The translations under genes and the position numbers were made by a program. Positions 24,082 to 35,102 of a stretch of 64,000 bases of DNA are shown in pieces. The DNA lies in contig CALZFC010000267.1 of assembly GCA_945643635.1 (NCBI GenBank), forward strand, positions 1,259,001 to 1,323,000. Direction: 5' to 3'. Positions within the stretch are counted from its first letter, which is position 1. Every line of letters starts with the position of its first letter. This stretch comes from Allodiplogaster sudhausi. Lineage: Eukaryota; Nematoda; Chromadorea; Rhabditida; Diplogasteridae. The notes under the pieces are model-generated. The model saw only the letters and a list, made by a program, of their open reading frames with translations. It had not been told where the DNA came from and did not search any database.

Positions 24082-24662
24082 AGAGGTTCGAGAAACCGGA
24101 AATCCTTCGATCCGACCAGATTCTTCTTGCACGAAACGCACACAAAGTGCGATGAATGCCAGAGGAAGCCGAGCGAGAATCGGACTTCGCCCTGGAGGAG
24201 CGTAAAATAATAGTATTGTGAAAAATGTCCATGTGGGGGTAAATAGATTTTTTTTCTGCTAAGTTAAAAAGTCAACTAATTATCGTCCATTATTTCTGTC
24301 ATCATTTGTGATACATCTGAATTCTCTTTTCAATAAAAACAATGCAAATTTTATTATTTTGCTTCTTTAAATTTTACTGAAATTTTTTTAATAATTGAAT
24401 AATTAAAGCGCTACTTTCCCAACACCCATCCTGATTTTCACATATGTATTTATTTGCATAATTGATAAAAATAAGTTGTCTGCCATGTGTGGAAAAACAT
24501 ATCACTTCCACATGACTACTTTTGGGAATGATGCCATATTCATTATAATTAATTATAATAATGATGAAATAGCCGCACTGCGTCCGCGTGCTCCTTGGTT
24601 ATCTTTCCGCAGCAGCCGTGGCAGCGGAAGTGGCGAGGCTTGCGGCGGCCGCGGCGGCGCAT
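23474..24662 (-). CDS. Two-LIM-domain protein, copy 1, 166 residues
   Basis: Five exons join in phase: 24662-24579, 24191-24097, 24023-23950, 23817-23719 and 23622-23474. LIM domain 1 starts at CHGC in exon 1, 22 residues before WHSSHFVCVSC in exon 2, which fits C-x2-C-x(16-23)-H-x2-H-x2-C-x2-C. Domain 2 runs CSGC...YHPDCLKCARC...ACFW. LIM domains bind two zincs and mediate protein contacts in the cytosol, at adhesion sites or in the nucleus. Here exon 3 reads PICTEFFMMEN where the paralogues have CTKC or CTEC, so one zinc ligand of domain 1 is lost to Phe. Intron 3 has a GC donor (GCAAGT), as in the other copies. Introns 2 and 3 hold (GA)n tracts. The ATG lies one base behind a TTTCAG acceptor. 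Exon 1's donor (GTGCGG) is weak. Confidence 0.65.
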
Positions 24663-25777
24663 TCTGAAAGAGTGAATTTGTGGAACTTTACAATTTTTAC
24701 CTTGTTAGATTTCTCATCCCACCATTTTTCAAACATTTTGCTGTAAAATTCGCCACGAATTTGGTTTCCGCTCTCAAGTATATATATATTTTTTATAAAT
24801 ATATATATATATTTTTTTATTTGCTGTAAATTACTTTCAAATGCGGAGGACATTTTTTCTGATCTCATTGTTCTTTATTTTCTTTAATTTCTGTGCAATA
24901 AGAAGAGAAACCAACTTGTAGCTTGAACTGAAGATAGTAACAGCCACTCGACGTTGTGGAGTTAGAAGGGAATGAATGAACAAAAGACACGGAGATATTT
25001 AAAGTTGAAAGATGGTGTACTTATCATACGCAAACTGCTTATAAGTGCAGTGAATTCAAGGACATCAGCTAAGCAGTACTATGAAAACCTTTCTCTCATG
25101 ATTTAAGTTAAACTTTCCCCTACGCAACGCACTCTCGAGATAACAGCCAGAAATATATTTGTAGATAATTATAAAGTATTAATGCTGTTTTACTTAGCAA
25201 GTAGTCTCCCATGAATTTAGTACGAAATGATGTCTCGTCACAAAAAAAAATCGCTCTCATCAGAACAATAGAATCTTGCACAATGAATATTCCAGAACAA
25301 TGTATGAGTCACATCTCTCCGCGTAGACAGGGCCGACAATTACATTAGAATATATGTTTGAATTTGGCCTTTAAAAGAATTTTTTTGATATTTAAAAAAT
25401 TATTCGTAAAATAAATGTTTGACTGTTGATAAAGGCGGCCAGAACAATGTTGGAAAATAGGCATGCTTTATAGTTTGAGTTTTGCAAAATCGATCTGGAC
25501 CACTGAGAGGTGTGTACTAAACCATAAATTTTGAAAGCCTCCGCTTAGTATTACTCTCATCAATACTTTAGAATACTTTAAAAAATAGCATTGATATTAC
25601 TCTGTTTGTCGTAACCCAAAATCCCGCATGGTCTTCAGAGCTCACTAAAATCTATTTGGCAGCATCTCCCAATATCATTCCTCCAGATCTCATCAGAAAT
25701 CCTGCCAACTTCTTATCCGTCGATACTTTTAATGATTTAATACTATTCGGAGCGAGTAGTTTCAATCAATGTAAGTT
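24663..25777. repeat. Upstream flank of LIM copy 1 with dispersed repeats
   Basis: Bases about 24895-25010 (AGAGAAACCAACTTG...GGGAATGAATGAA) match sequences in the same position upstream of the LIM copies at 40 and 52 kb, and at about 45,790-45,890. Bases about 25420-25570 are a diverged copy of the unit in the 48-51 kb tandem array (GGCGGCCAG..., AAATTTTGAAAGCCTCCGC). No gene seen. Confidence 0.5.
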
Positions 25778-27226
25778 TTATATTTGACTGATTCCGCAAG
25801 TTGAACTTAGCGGAGCCTCAACAACCACTTCGTATTTCGTGTGATTTGCGAATGATCGAAGGATGAGCTCGATTTCTATGCACACCTCTTCATTTCTGCC
25901 AACCAAGGAAACTACGGGGATAACTTTAATATGTTTGCCGTGCAACCGTTTCATTTCAGAATAATCGAGACAATAAAACAGATGAGAAGAAGATAGAGCC
26001 AAGGGCTGAAGCGTCTTTGGTGTGGGCGGGGGCAGATCCATGCAACAGGTCATTTCAAAATATTCGTGACCGAAACTACGCAGGGCTTTATTATCAGATA
26101 CCACGATGCCATTTGGAAGATTATCCCAATCATTCGCGTCGTTCCAAAGCTCATCCGGAATCGCGCCAACTCCTTCTCCATCGAGCATCCACTGGAGGCG
26201 GCTTCGCCAAACTGTCTTATTTTTCGGGTCCTCGCCAGGCGCGAGAGTCGGGCTGCCGACGAAGCGAATCGATAACCAGCAACGAAGTATCGCGACGAAT
26301 TCCTGAACATTTTGGGGCCACTCTTTACCTCATCTGTTCAGGACAGTCTGGGCTTCATTCACGTTTTCCTCAGTCTTTTTCAAACAACATTAGCAAAATT
26401 ACCTTTGAAGGGATTATCGCATGCTTGAGGCCGCCCGGGCAGATTGTCGTTTCGTTCCATGTCTTCCTACCCGGCTTCTCATAATAAAAATATGGGACAT
26501 TCTTGTACTCGATCCCTCGATGGTGAGGTCATGGCGGCCGGTGTTGAAGAGGGGAAACCGAGGATAGGAAGGGGTTGGAGGGTAAAAATTGGCAGAAACT
26601 TTGGAAGGCAGACGCATGCAGCAGGCAAAACCCCTATTTGAGCCGTAACAGCCGTCAGGTTTCCTTTTTGGTACCAGACATTGTAAGCCAGCTGACGGAC
26701 TTTCGTATTGTCGCTCACACCTTCCAGACAGACGAAAGAAATGTCTACTTCATCGAAATTTTGTCCATTCAAATACCTTAAAAGAGTCGCTTTAAAGCCA
26801 AATGGGTGAAGCAAAAAAAACAAACTACATTGTTGCTTGACTCAAATTGTTGTCATGCGGGGTCAGAGAGGACAGTGGACTCCTAGTCCAACGATTGGTT
26901 GCATCATACACACGGCAGATTTCTGGACACGACGAAAAATTTCACTTTGATTTGTTTTGTGTTTCGATGGATAAATATACATAATACTGCAATCTTTGTT
27001 CATGCATGACCAAAATTCCCTAAAAAAATTTGGATCACAGCGTCGTAGATTTCGCTTTTACTGAGACTTTACAGACTTCATTGCAGACGAACCAATGAAA
27101 GTCAAGTTTCTTGATCTCCTCCTTGACAAAGTCATCGTTATTCGCTTCAGCTGCGGTCAACGGCGTCGCGCTCGGATTCGCTTCGTGCGACATAGCATTT
27201 ACCTGCAATTAACTGAATGTAATTAC
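25778..27226 (-). CDS. Unassigned minus-strand coding region
   Basis: Three stretches look coding but I could not join them with confidence. About 27214-27060 encodes ANNDDFVKEEIKKLDFHWF after a TTGCAG acceptor. About 26790-26640 encodes NFDEVDISFVCLEGVSDN. About 26250-25778 encodes NKTVWRSRLQWMLDGEG, DELWNDANDWDNLPNGIVV and a C-terminal part ending before the stop at 25778. Regular acidic and aromatic residues, paired cysteines (FEMTCCMD) and N-glycosylation sites suggest a secreted or surface protein. They may belong to one gene, perhaps with the small secreted gene upstream. I recognise no domain. Confidence 0.35.
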
Positions 27227-27276
27227 TTTCCCGAGTACCGTGGTATACTCATATCTCCAGTATGGTCTTACCCTCA

Positions 27277-28226
27277 TCATGCAACAACATCAATTTTCAT
27301 TTTCATAGAAGTTTCAACATTGTACAAAAAACTCCACAGACCAATGGGATATTCAGCAAATTCCACATTTGGCTTCACTGCTAGAGCAAGTCTGCTACAG
27401 CATCCTTCGCTGGGATCTCCTTTCGTTACGTCGATGACGTATTCCACATTCTAGAGATAATAAACATAGCATTTTTTTGTGTTTTTCTGATCGTTTGGTC
27501 GAATGTCAGATTTCATTCATTACACCGCTATGGCTGGGTGAAACTCAGCCGTAATCCACATGAATTTTTCTGACCTTTGTAATCACGTCTCTAAATCATA
27601 GTGTTGGTTAGGCAAAAAGGTGCGAATTTAAGATTGGGTTATTGACTCCTTTGTTGGAGGATGGTCAGCGAAAAAAATAATTAATGCACCTTGAATAGGC
27701 GCGTTCATTTTGTTAGTAGACTCTCTCATTCTCGCGTCTTATGTCGCAGTAGCATAAACCGCTACATAAAAATAGCACGCGCGAAGGAGAGGGCGGCAAT
27801 TTGAAATCTCACATAATTTTTCGGTGGTCGTCCATGAGCACAAAACGCTAACGTGATCGGTTTCAATTTTTAACCGATTATTATATATCACATGCCCCTG
27901 TGTATGCCAAAGTAGCGCGAATTCAAGGGCGAATTTCAGACTCCTCTCTTTGAATGAATTTTGGTACAGTTATTAGCCTATTCTTTCACCCTTCGGCTGT
28001 GTACCTCGTAGAAAGCGTTGTTGATTGTCACATTAGAGAAGCCAAGAGTGGACATTCCGTATTCATAGTCGTCGAGCGCCAAAATCTGGCCATCTGAACG
28101 TACATATGTAGCAACGTGTAATTTTTTTTTGCTTAAATGTTATTACTGTCAATTAATATTAATTCATATTTTCAACAAACCCATAATAGCCACGATGAAA
28201 AGCAAGAGGCCAGTTTTCGCTCGCAT
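27277..28226 (-). CDS. Small secreted protein, 102 residues
   Basis: Exons 28226-28181, 28093-28005 and 27450-27277 join in phase. The N-terminus is a signal peptide (MRAKTGLLLFIVAIMG), followed by DDYEYGMSTLGFSNVTIN, an N-glycosylation site and a vicinal Cys pair (SEGCCSRLALAV). Splice sites are CGTTCAG and CTCTAG acceptors with GTTTGT and GTACAC donors. A good donor (GGTAAGA) lies just after the stop, so the true transcript may splice differently and continue into the coding region at 27.2-25.8 kb. The family is not recognised. Confidence 0.5.
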
Positions 28227-28904
28227 GTTTCCTGAAAGAAAACACAAGTACAACTACTCCTGAACATTAAATCTGCTACATATATTATTAATAGTTTCTT
28301 TAACATAACAAGAACTAAATCTTCTGTCCAACTCGCATAAGCTGCAGATAACTAAACACTCTTTCTGAGATGTGCAAGAAGTTGAGGAAAGCCAAAAGAT
28401 TTTTCCTCACATTTTGGTTATTAAATCGACAAATTTAAGCAACCATTAAATATATAGAAGAGCCAAGAAGCCAAGAGTAAGAAATGAATATGATGTTAAA
28501 TAACGATTCTCTTCTTGAGAAATCGAAGTCGTAGAAATACATTCCCACATAAAGATTTCAATCAAACGGAAAGAAGAGGCAATATTTTCCCACACTACAT
28601 CAGCTTGAATGAATTGAAAGTTCAATACATCAATAATATTGAAAATGCTGGAACAAATAACGAAGAACCAAAGAATTACTTTATTCACGATTTCAATTTT
28701 TGTAATTACTTAAGATTCTTTGATGCAACCGAGGGAAATGTGAAATCTTTCCATTTCTATTTCCAAAACAACAATTTTCCTTGAATTGTTATTCGCTTGG
28801 AGAGCTTTTCTCTCCGCGCGAATATAAGAAAGGATCCCTTCTGATTCCCCGAAAAGTAAAGGAATTACGTATGTACATGATGCAACATCCAACATACAAA
28901 ATAT
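28227..28904. other. No gene seen
   Basis: AT-rich intergenic sequence between the secreted-protein gene and the tRNA. Open frames here lack motifs. Confidence 0.4.
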
Positions 28905-28975
28905 TGCACCAACCGGGAGTCGAACCCGGGTCTGTACCGTGGGAGGGTACAATGATACCGCTACACCATTGGTGC
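28905..28975 (-). tRNA. tRNA-Gly (anticodon CCC)
   Basis: The minus strand folds as a full cloverleaf. The 7-bp acceptor stem is GCACCAA with TTGGTGC, the discriminator base is A, and the D arm contains the A box TGGTGTAGCGGTA. The anticodon stem is GTACC/GGTAC with loop CTCCCAC, giving anticodon CCC. The T arm is CCGGG-TTCGACT-CCCGG with a perfect B box. There is no intron. It translates GGG glycine codons. This is the only tRNA in the window whose stems are all intact. Confidence 0.93.
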
Positions 28976-29126
28976 TCATTGCATGGTTTATGATCTTTGA
29001 AAGTTGCAGTGAAACTGCAAAAGAAAACAAAATTAGACAAATAGTCTATTGTGTGTAGAGTAACATTTTTTTCATGTAGATAATTAAATAAATATCTATA
29101 TCTGGTCTTCAAAATCTCCGTCGGAT

Positions 29127-29400
29127 ACCGTATTTTCTCTATTAGTACCCCCGGTGGTTCTATTTTTCAATACCCTTGCGAGAGGGGGGCACTATTAGAG
29201 GGGGGGGGAGTTCTATTAGAGGGAGGGGTACTATTTTTCAATGTGAGACACTAAACGTTTGATAACAACATTTTCTTCTCAAAGAAAAAGAAGAATCATA
29301 GCTCGAATTCATAGGAATCATCACTGAAATATCCATTTTACCATATATTTTGAATAGTTCTAATAAAGGGGGGGGGGGTACTAATTGAGACAATACGGTA
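29127..29400. mobile_element. Complete MITE with poly-G/C-bearing inverted ends
   Basis: The left end ATACCGTATTTTCTCTATTA followed by GTACCCCC matches the reverse complement of the right end (GGGGGTACTAATTGAGACAATACGGTAT) with few changes. The interior is AT-rich with G8-G10 tracts next to TATTAGAG and has no coding capacity. About 28 bases on each side are similar to each other (TATCTGGTCTTCAAAATCTC at 29098, TATCTGGTCGTCAAAATCTC at 29400), so the insertion lies between direct repeats. Partial copies lie at 13225 and 44690. Confidence 0.65.
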
Positions 29401-30658
29401 TATCTGGTCGTCAAAATCTCCGCTGGATAACCTACGGAATGAGCATTTGGCCCGTTATGTATGGTCTTGGCGTAATTCACCAAATGATACTTCTCACGAG
29501 TTTAAGCACGTTTCTGTGAGTATAAAAATGCTATTCTATTCTTGAACAACAAAGTTTGTTCATATTATTATTCCAAAGTTTGGAAAATCTGTTCACTCTC
29601 ATTCGTAAACAAAATGAGTCATTTTTATCTCGGTTACAATTAGATTTTGGCTCGCCTTTACAGCCTTATGTATATTTTTCTCTTGGAGACATGAAGAAGC
29701 CTTTGAATTGTCATTCGACAGAAAGAGTTAAACAAGGGAGGACGCTGCTAATTTGCCTTTCCACAGAATGGTTGTCATTCTCTCGGTCTCTCGGTCTCTG
29801 TTATCTCTCTTTCTCTCGCCTTTACCGCTCACACACACCCGACCTGTCTCCTCCGTTCGCTCCCCCCCCCCCCCTCTCACTCATTCTCTGCAGCCATCTG
29901 AATTTCTGCTTCTCTATCTTCCATATTAGCCTCTTTCTCTGCTTCCTTGGGAAGAGACAAGCGAGCAGACTAGAGGAGGGAAGAGAGGAGCAGACAAGTG
30001 CAAAGAAAGAGAGAGAGCTGATTCATCAACCGTGAAAGTACCAGTGAAATAAAACGAAGAGAGAGAGAGAGAGCGAGAGAAAGAGACGGAAAGACTGACG
30101 AGTGACCGTAAGAAATGTTGAAAACACTGTCCCGCTTGTTGGATACTTTGTATCGAATGGGCTATTTAGATGCTTATTTATTCGCTCCTTTCCCTTTCCA
30201 TGGAGAAGAAGTAGAAAGGAGATTGTCATGGCGAGTGAAAATGTTATTGTAACTGATTGTGAGCGGGAAGAATGTGCTCACATAGACATATGTATGAATG
30301 TCCAGACTTCACGCATGGCTCTTTGTTGTTTTACTTCGAGAGAGAAGACATTCGAGGAAAATGTGCAGACCAACAAAATACAATCTTTTTCCTGTTGATG
30401 TTTCACTGGAAATTTCACGGTTCATGAATCCGATTTCTTGAATTGAAGCAAGTAAAATCCCTCTATTCATGGTTCTCAATTGTGATAAATTTTTCAATTC
30501 CAAGCTCCTATATATTTTCTTTTGTCTGATATAGTATGTAGTATGTGCATATGTACTCACTTTCTACATATTTCACTCTTTTTTGCTTGACGTTTGATAT
30601 TTATGAAATGGATAAATATTTATAGGATAACCATAAAGCTACGGCGTTAGCAAGGAAG
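29401..30658. other. Intergenic, pyrimidine/purine-rich
   Basis: A CT-rich stretch (29770-29900, including a C10 run) and a GA-rich stretch (29960-30090) face each other and could pair. Open frames here are low complexity. No gene is supported. Confidence 0.4.
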
Positions 30659-30816
30659 ATGGGTCCGGTTGTGATAGTTTGTCTAGGTATGTTGAAATTT
30701 CTTTTAGACATTTTGTTTAATAACAGGTAGTTGCAATAATATTCATACTATCTCTACAGCAATTTCACTTTCTATTTGCCCTCTCATTCCCCATCAAATC
30801 TACCTCGTCCTCTTGT

Positions 30817-30847
<31 letters not shown>

Positions 30848-30860
30848 CTTTCTTTTTCTT

Positions 30861-30895
<35 letters not shown>

Positions 30896-30990
30896 CTTTC
30901 TCTTTCTCTTTCTCTTTCTCTTTCTCTTTCTCTTTCTCTTTCTCTTTCTCTTTCTCTTTCTCTTTCTCTTTCTCTTTCTCTTTCTCTTCC

Positions 30991-31021
<31 letters not shown>

Positions 31022-33440
31022 CTCTCTTACTTTAGCTCTCTCTCTACTCGTAAATGCTCTCCTCGCTGCTGCCGTCCTTCGTGCCTCTCCCTCCCAATTC
31101 GGACCCTACAAGTACATCCTCCTCGCATTCGCCGTCAACAACGCCTGGTTCGCCGTCGTTCACGCTTTCACTGAGCCTGTCAGTGGAACATTTGTAAACA
31201 ACACTTATTCTCTTTTTATCACTCAAAATTTCGATTGCATAAAATTTTTACAGCAAACATGTATGCAGGCTAGAATATAAAAAAATGTTCAGGGCAATAA
31301 AAATGTTTTTTTAATCATTTTAATATGGAATTATTATGTTCAATTAGTTACCCAACTATGTTGGTTAAGTTTATAATGCAATTAACAAATAAATTTCCAG
31401 ATTGCGACCTCAGTCGGGGACGCGATTGTGTTGTTCACGACCGGAATTCTGCACTCTTCTCCCTGGAGTATCGCATTCTTTGGTGCCTCCTACTCGAGTG
31501 ATTTCGTTCTGCTCGCCATTCACTTTGTCTATCGATACATCGCACTCGTGAGGTTAACAAGTGTTTTCTGATGCTCCTCTCAAATTCACCTTTGTAATGC
31601 TTTCAAGAGATTTGTTTCTGCCAAGAGGCTTATTTTACTCTCATTCTCAGACCGGAGTTCGTCGATCTCTTCCGTCGTTCGTGGTTTCTTCTCATTCTCA
31701 TCCTCATCTTCGTGCTCGAGCAGGCTGCATGGTTCCTTGCATTAGTCATTGGTTGGCGATCGGATGACGAATCGGACTCGTACGTTTTGCCACGTCTCGC
31801 GGCCTTTCCGTACGGGGGTGCCGGATACGTTGGCGGTCATTACTGGGTAAATCTTTAATGCCTGCGGTTTGTGGCTGAATGACGTAGTGGTATGATACGC
31901 GAGAGGCTTCAATCCCCTGCTCAGTCAGCTCCGACTTCGTAATTAAACTTATTAGGCATCCATTCTATTCAGGCCTAGAAAAAATTTATTCAAAAATTGA
32001 AGGTTTCCACTGTTGATTCGACTGTTGATTCGGGTAGAAGGAGACTTAAAAATTGAGGGAGTGAAAGATAGAAAAGAAGTGGACGGTGAAGTATAAGGGG
32101 TAGAGTGAGCTTCTTCACAAATTGCCCAGAAATATAGTCAAAACAAGGATGAAAGTAAACCCATGGATATGCAAATGAGGTGACTGGCTGGAAGGATAAT
32201 TGTCGAATAGGTAATTTCGTTACAGAGGAGACATTGATGCTGAATCTTTTGAAATTGCGTAAGCATACATACATACATATTTCAGGCTTCAGACGGCTCT
32301 GCCCATACTCGCCCCCTAGTGGCACTTGCGTGCATTTTCGTCATGCTGTCAACAACCTTTGCTGTGGTCGTCTTCTGCGCAACGCGAACTTGGCTCGCTC
32401 TCAGAAGAACGGGAGCCGATCAGCAGAAGACGATGAGGATGCAGAGAATGCTCTTCTATGTGCTCGCTGTTCAGGTATTACGACATCTGGACAACAGGAG
32501 AATATTGGTTAACCAGAATGAACTCTGTAACTGAAGTTCTTTCTCAAACTTTATTGTGTGACTCTCCATTCCTTTTGTCTTTCTCCAACTCCTTTGCAGC
32601 ACAATATCTCGCTAATTTTTTTTACTTTATTCGTTCCTCTTTAGCTCCTCTCAAAGCTTCCCATCTTTTCTACCCTCGCTACAGATCACGATCCCCTTCG
32701 TTCTAATGTATATGCCCTGCTTGGTGACCACCATTCTTCCTCTCTTCGGAGTCGCCGTCTCACCTCTCGTCTCCTATTTAAGTATCTTTTTCCTCGCGCT
32801 GAATCCTATCCTCGGCGGCCTCGCCGTACTGCTTCTTTTGCGGGACTACAGGTAAGCCTGTGTATCTACACAGCATATTTCATCGCTTGATTTATGGATC
32901 GAACTGCTGCCATCGTGCGAGGCAACAAGGATCACCTGTGTTTCTATTAATCTAGGAAGAAAACGGGGCGAAAGTTGAGCTCAACTTTTTAACTAAAAAG
33001 ATTGAGGGTGAACTCTGAAAAGAGCGGATTAGTATGGAAAAGAAGAAAGATGGGCCCAACTTGCTCCAAAAAGATCCCATCTTTAAAAAGCAAGCTCAGC
33101 CAAAACGTGGTCAACATAATAGTCAACTCTTTTTCTAACAGCAAGAGTGTGGAAGACGAGAGAGGGAAAAGGAAGCTATAAATCATTGCTCCATTTGGTC
33201 TCTCATTTTTGCGTAACAAAAAAGTCGAGCTCAGCTTTCTTTCTTCCTAGATTAATAGCACCACTGGTTGCCCAAGAAGTAAAAAAGACCATCGTTACTT
33301 TCATTTGCAGACGTTTCACATTCTCGTACATTTCTCTGTTATGCTCCGCTTCTGCAACAGCCTCTTCAAATGACACCCAGCTGACCTTGGGTATGCCGCA
33401 ACCGCGGCAGAGACAGGCAAGTGGCCGACCACGATCGTGA
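30659..33440 (+). CDS. Str-like chemoreceptor with microsatellite inside helix 1, up to 426 residues
   Basis: Seven exons join in phase: 30659-30686, 30760-31178, 31401-31552, 31651-31846, 32286-32474, 32685-32851 and 33311-33440. Diagnostic pieces are FGPYKYILLAFAVNNAWF (helix 2), FVYRYIALVRPEF (end of helix 3), MRMQRMLFYVLAVQ (third inner loop into helix 6), IPFVLMYMPCLVTTILPLFG, and ALNPILGGLAVLLLLRDYRR (helix 7), the classic nematode Str/Srj layout. Exon 2 stays open across a (CTCTTT)n microsatellite. It would add a long Leu-Phe/Leu-Ser run between IPHQIYLVLLF and LLVNALLAAAVLR, that is, inside the first membrane helix. A spliced-out version is possible but I see no good donor and acceptor flanking it. 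The receptor is G-protein-coupled at the sensory neuron membrane. The last intron contains a MITE. Confidence 0.8.
30821..31040. repeat. (CTCTTT)n / (CT)n microsatellite within an exon
   Basis: About 36 hexamer units with flanking (CT)n. The six-base period means that expansions and contractions keep the reading frame, giving alternating Leu and Phe on the receptor strand. Confidence 0.9.
32943..33260. mobile_element. MITE in last intron of the receptor gene
   Basis: CTATTAATCTAGGAAGAAA at 32945-32963 is repeated as its perfect reverse complement at 33241-33259. Inside both lie related GTTGAGCTCAAC / GTCGAGCTCAGC segments. The interior is non-coding. It lies wholly within the intron 32852-33310, with the right end 51 bases before the acceptor. 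Confidence 0.6.
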
Positions 33441-34500
33441 AGCGGCGAGAACAGTGACAAAGTTCGGACTCGACTGAAAAAATGTTCTCCAGTTGAACTG
33501 GCCACAGGATGTTAATACATATATGTACATATATACTTATGCATGTATCTGCCATGCTTATTGCTTCTCAACTGCATTCATGTATCCATTAATATCTTTT
33601 TAGTAAACCGTTTCGAGTATTAAAGGAGGCTTCTGGAGAATAATTAAGAAGCCCTTTTTAAAGTACCTCTCCTGCGAATATACAACGTCTTAGCTACTGT
33701 AGATGTTAGCCCTCGCCTATTTTGCCTCACGTGAACAGACGAGATTGACCAGTTGCCCTGCAGAACGTACAGCGGCGCTGGAGAAAATATTCCCTGGATG
33801 TCTCCTTTAATTTTGAAAAAAAAAACATTTGGTTGGATGCAGATTAGCGAGTATCAGACAGAAAAGATGCAATGAGACACATCGCACAATGTATTTAATT
33901 TTTTTTTTAAACTTTATTTAAATTTCTTTAGCGACTTTTAACACATTTTAATTCGTGTTTTCGTTCTTTGTTCTATTTAAAAAAAAAACCTACGACTTCA
34001 AAGCAATAACGAAGAGGAAACGGTTTCTCGAACGTTGGCTTCCAGGATGTGCAAGCAAGCAACGCGACAAGGAAGCACGATGAGAGTATTTATTCACAAA
34101 TTTTGAAAATTTATAGCATGAAACTCAATTTTTCCATGCCTTAAGCTATTACACTAGGCGGTCTATGTCCTTCATGCGAACACTTCAGCAGCGTAATGTG
34201 CCTGTTTCAGGGAAATTTTTGGTGCGATACAGTATATTTCTATTCTTTGTAAGTTTTGCAGAAAGTGAACTCCATGATATTCACCGCCGGCCTATAGGCT
34301 GGAAAATATTTTTTAAACATTTTCTCTTGCAAGGTCGAATAAAATGAAAATAGCCATCTCCAGTTCTTTTTATGGTCGTTTGACATTCTGCCGAGATTCC
34401 CGAGGAAAGATTGAAATATCGAAGAAAAGTTTCGAAGAAAACAAGCGCATTACACAATCTCGGCACTTTTCTACAGGTCTTTCCGTGCAGGAGTTTTGTG
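33441..34500. other. No gene seen
   Basis: 3' flank of the receptor gene, AT-rich, with short (ACAT)n and A/T tracts. Nothing coding is supported. Confidence 0.4.
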
Positions 34501-35102
34501 TGTTCAAGCTCCTTTAAATGAGGAACCCATTGTCTGAGTCCCCTCAGTCTCTTTCTCTCTCGTCTCTCTCTCCCTCTTTCTTTCTCCCTCTCTCTCATCT
34601 CTCTCTCGCTCTCTCTCACTCTCTGCTTATTCTTTCTATGCTTCTTTTCAACACTTGCCTATCTCGGTATGTGAATCAAATAACATTGCATTCCCTGTTG
34701 CTTAAAATATACTTTGACGTACACATGCGTGAGAGTATGAAGGAATGATAATCGCTCGTGGTCTCATCATGCAAAAAATGAAGAATCTTTGCTCTGCTCG
34801 TTGAAGAACGTGCGGCGCTATGGCTATAGAGTCGATGGTTCTCCCCGAGCAGAGCGAAGGTTCTCTCCCAAACCCATAACATACCCACTCAGCTCGAAGG
34901 ATCCACCTCGATGGTGCTTTCTCACGATGTAACCTCACCTCGAAAGTCAAGAGACTTTACAATTTCCGAACTTTATCGGCTATGCATGTGTACATAAATA
35001 TGTATGTTCATACATATTTATGTACACATGCATTGAACTGGAGATTTATTTAAAAAAATTGAACTGGAGATTTATTAAATCTTCCCAGCAAATCTTGACA
35101 TT
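34500..35102. repeat. Segmental duplication, uninterrupted (empty-site) copy
   Basis: In reverse complement this matches 13700-14006 and then, without a gap, 20441-20720. It is the version of the duplicated segment that lacks the 6.2-kb transposon. It includes a CT-rich run (34545-34625) equivalent to the GA run at 20560-20670. Confidence 0.6.

Noticed and set aside
23714..24232. Leu/Ser-rich open frames through the (CT)n tracts in LIM introns
   Set aside because: They read through introns that the three LIM copies define by conserved splice sites and exon phases.
29556..30035. 159-codon plus-strand open frame
   Set aside because: Mostly Ser/Leu/Pro low complexity from CT-rich DNA; no domain and no splice sites.
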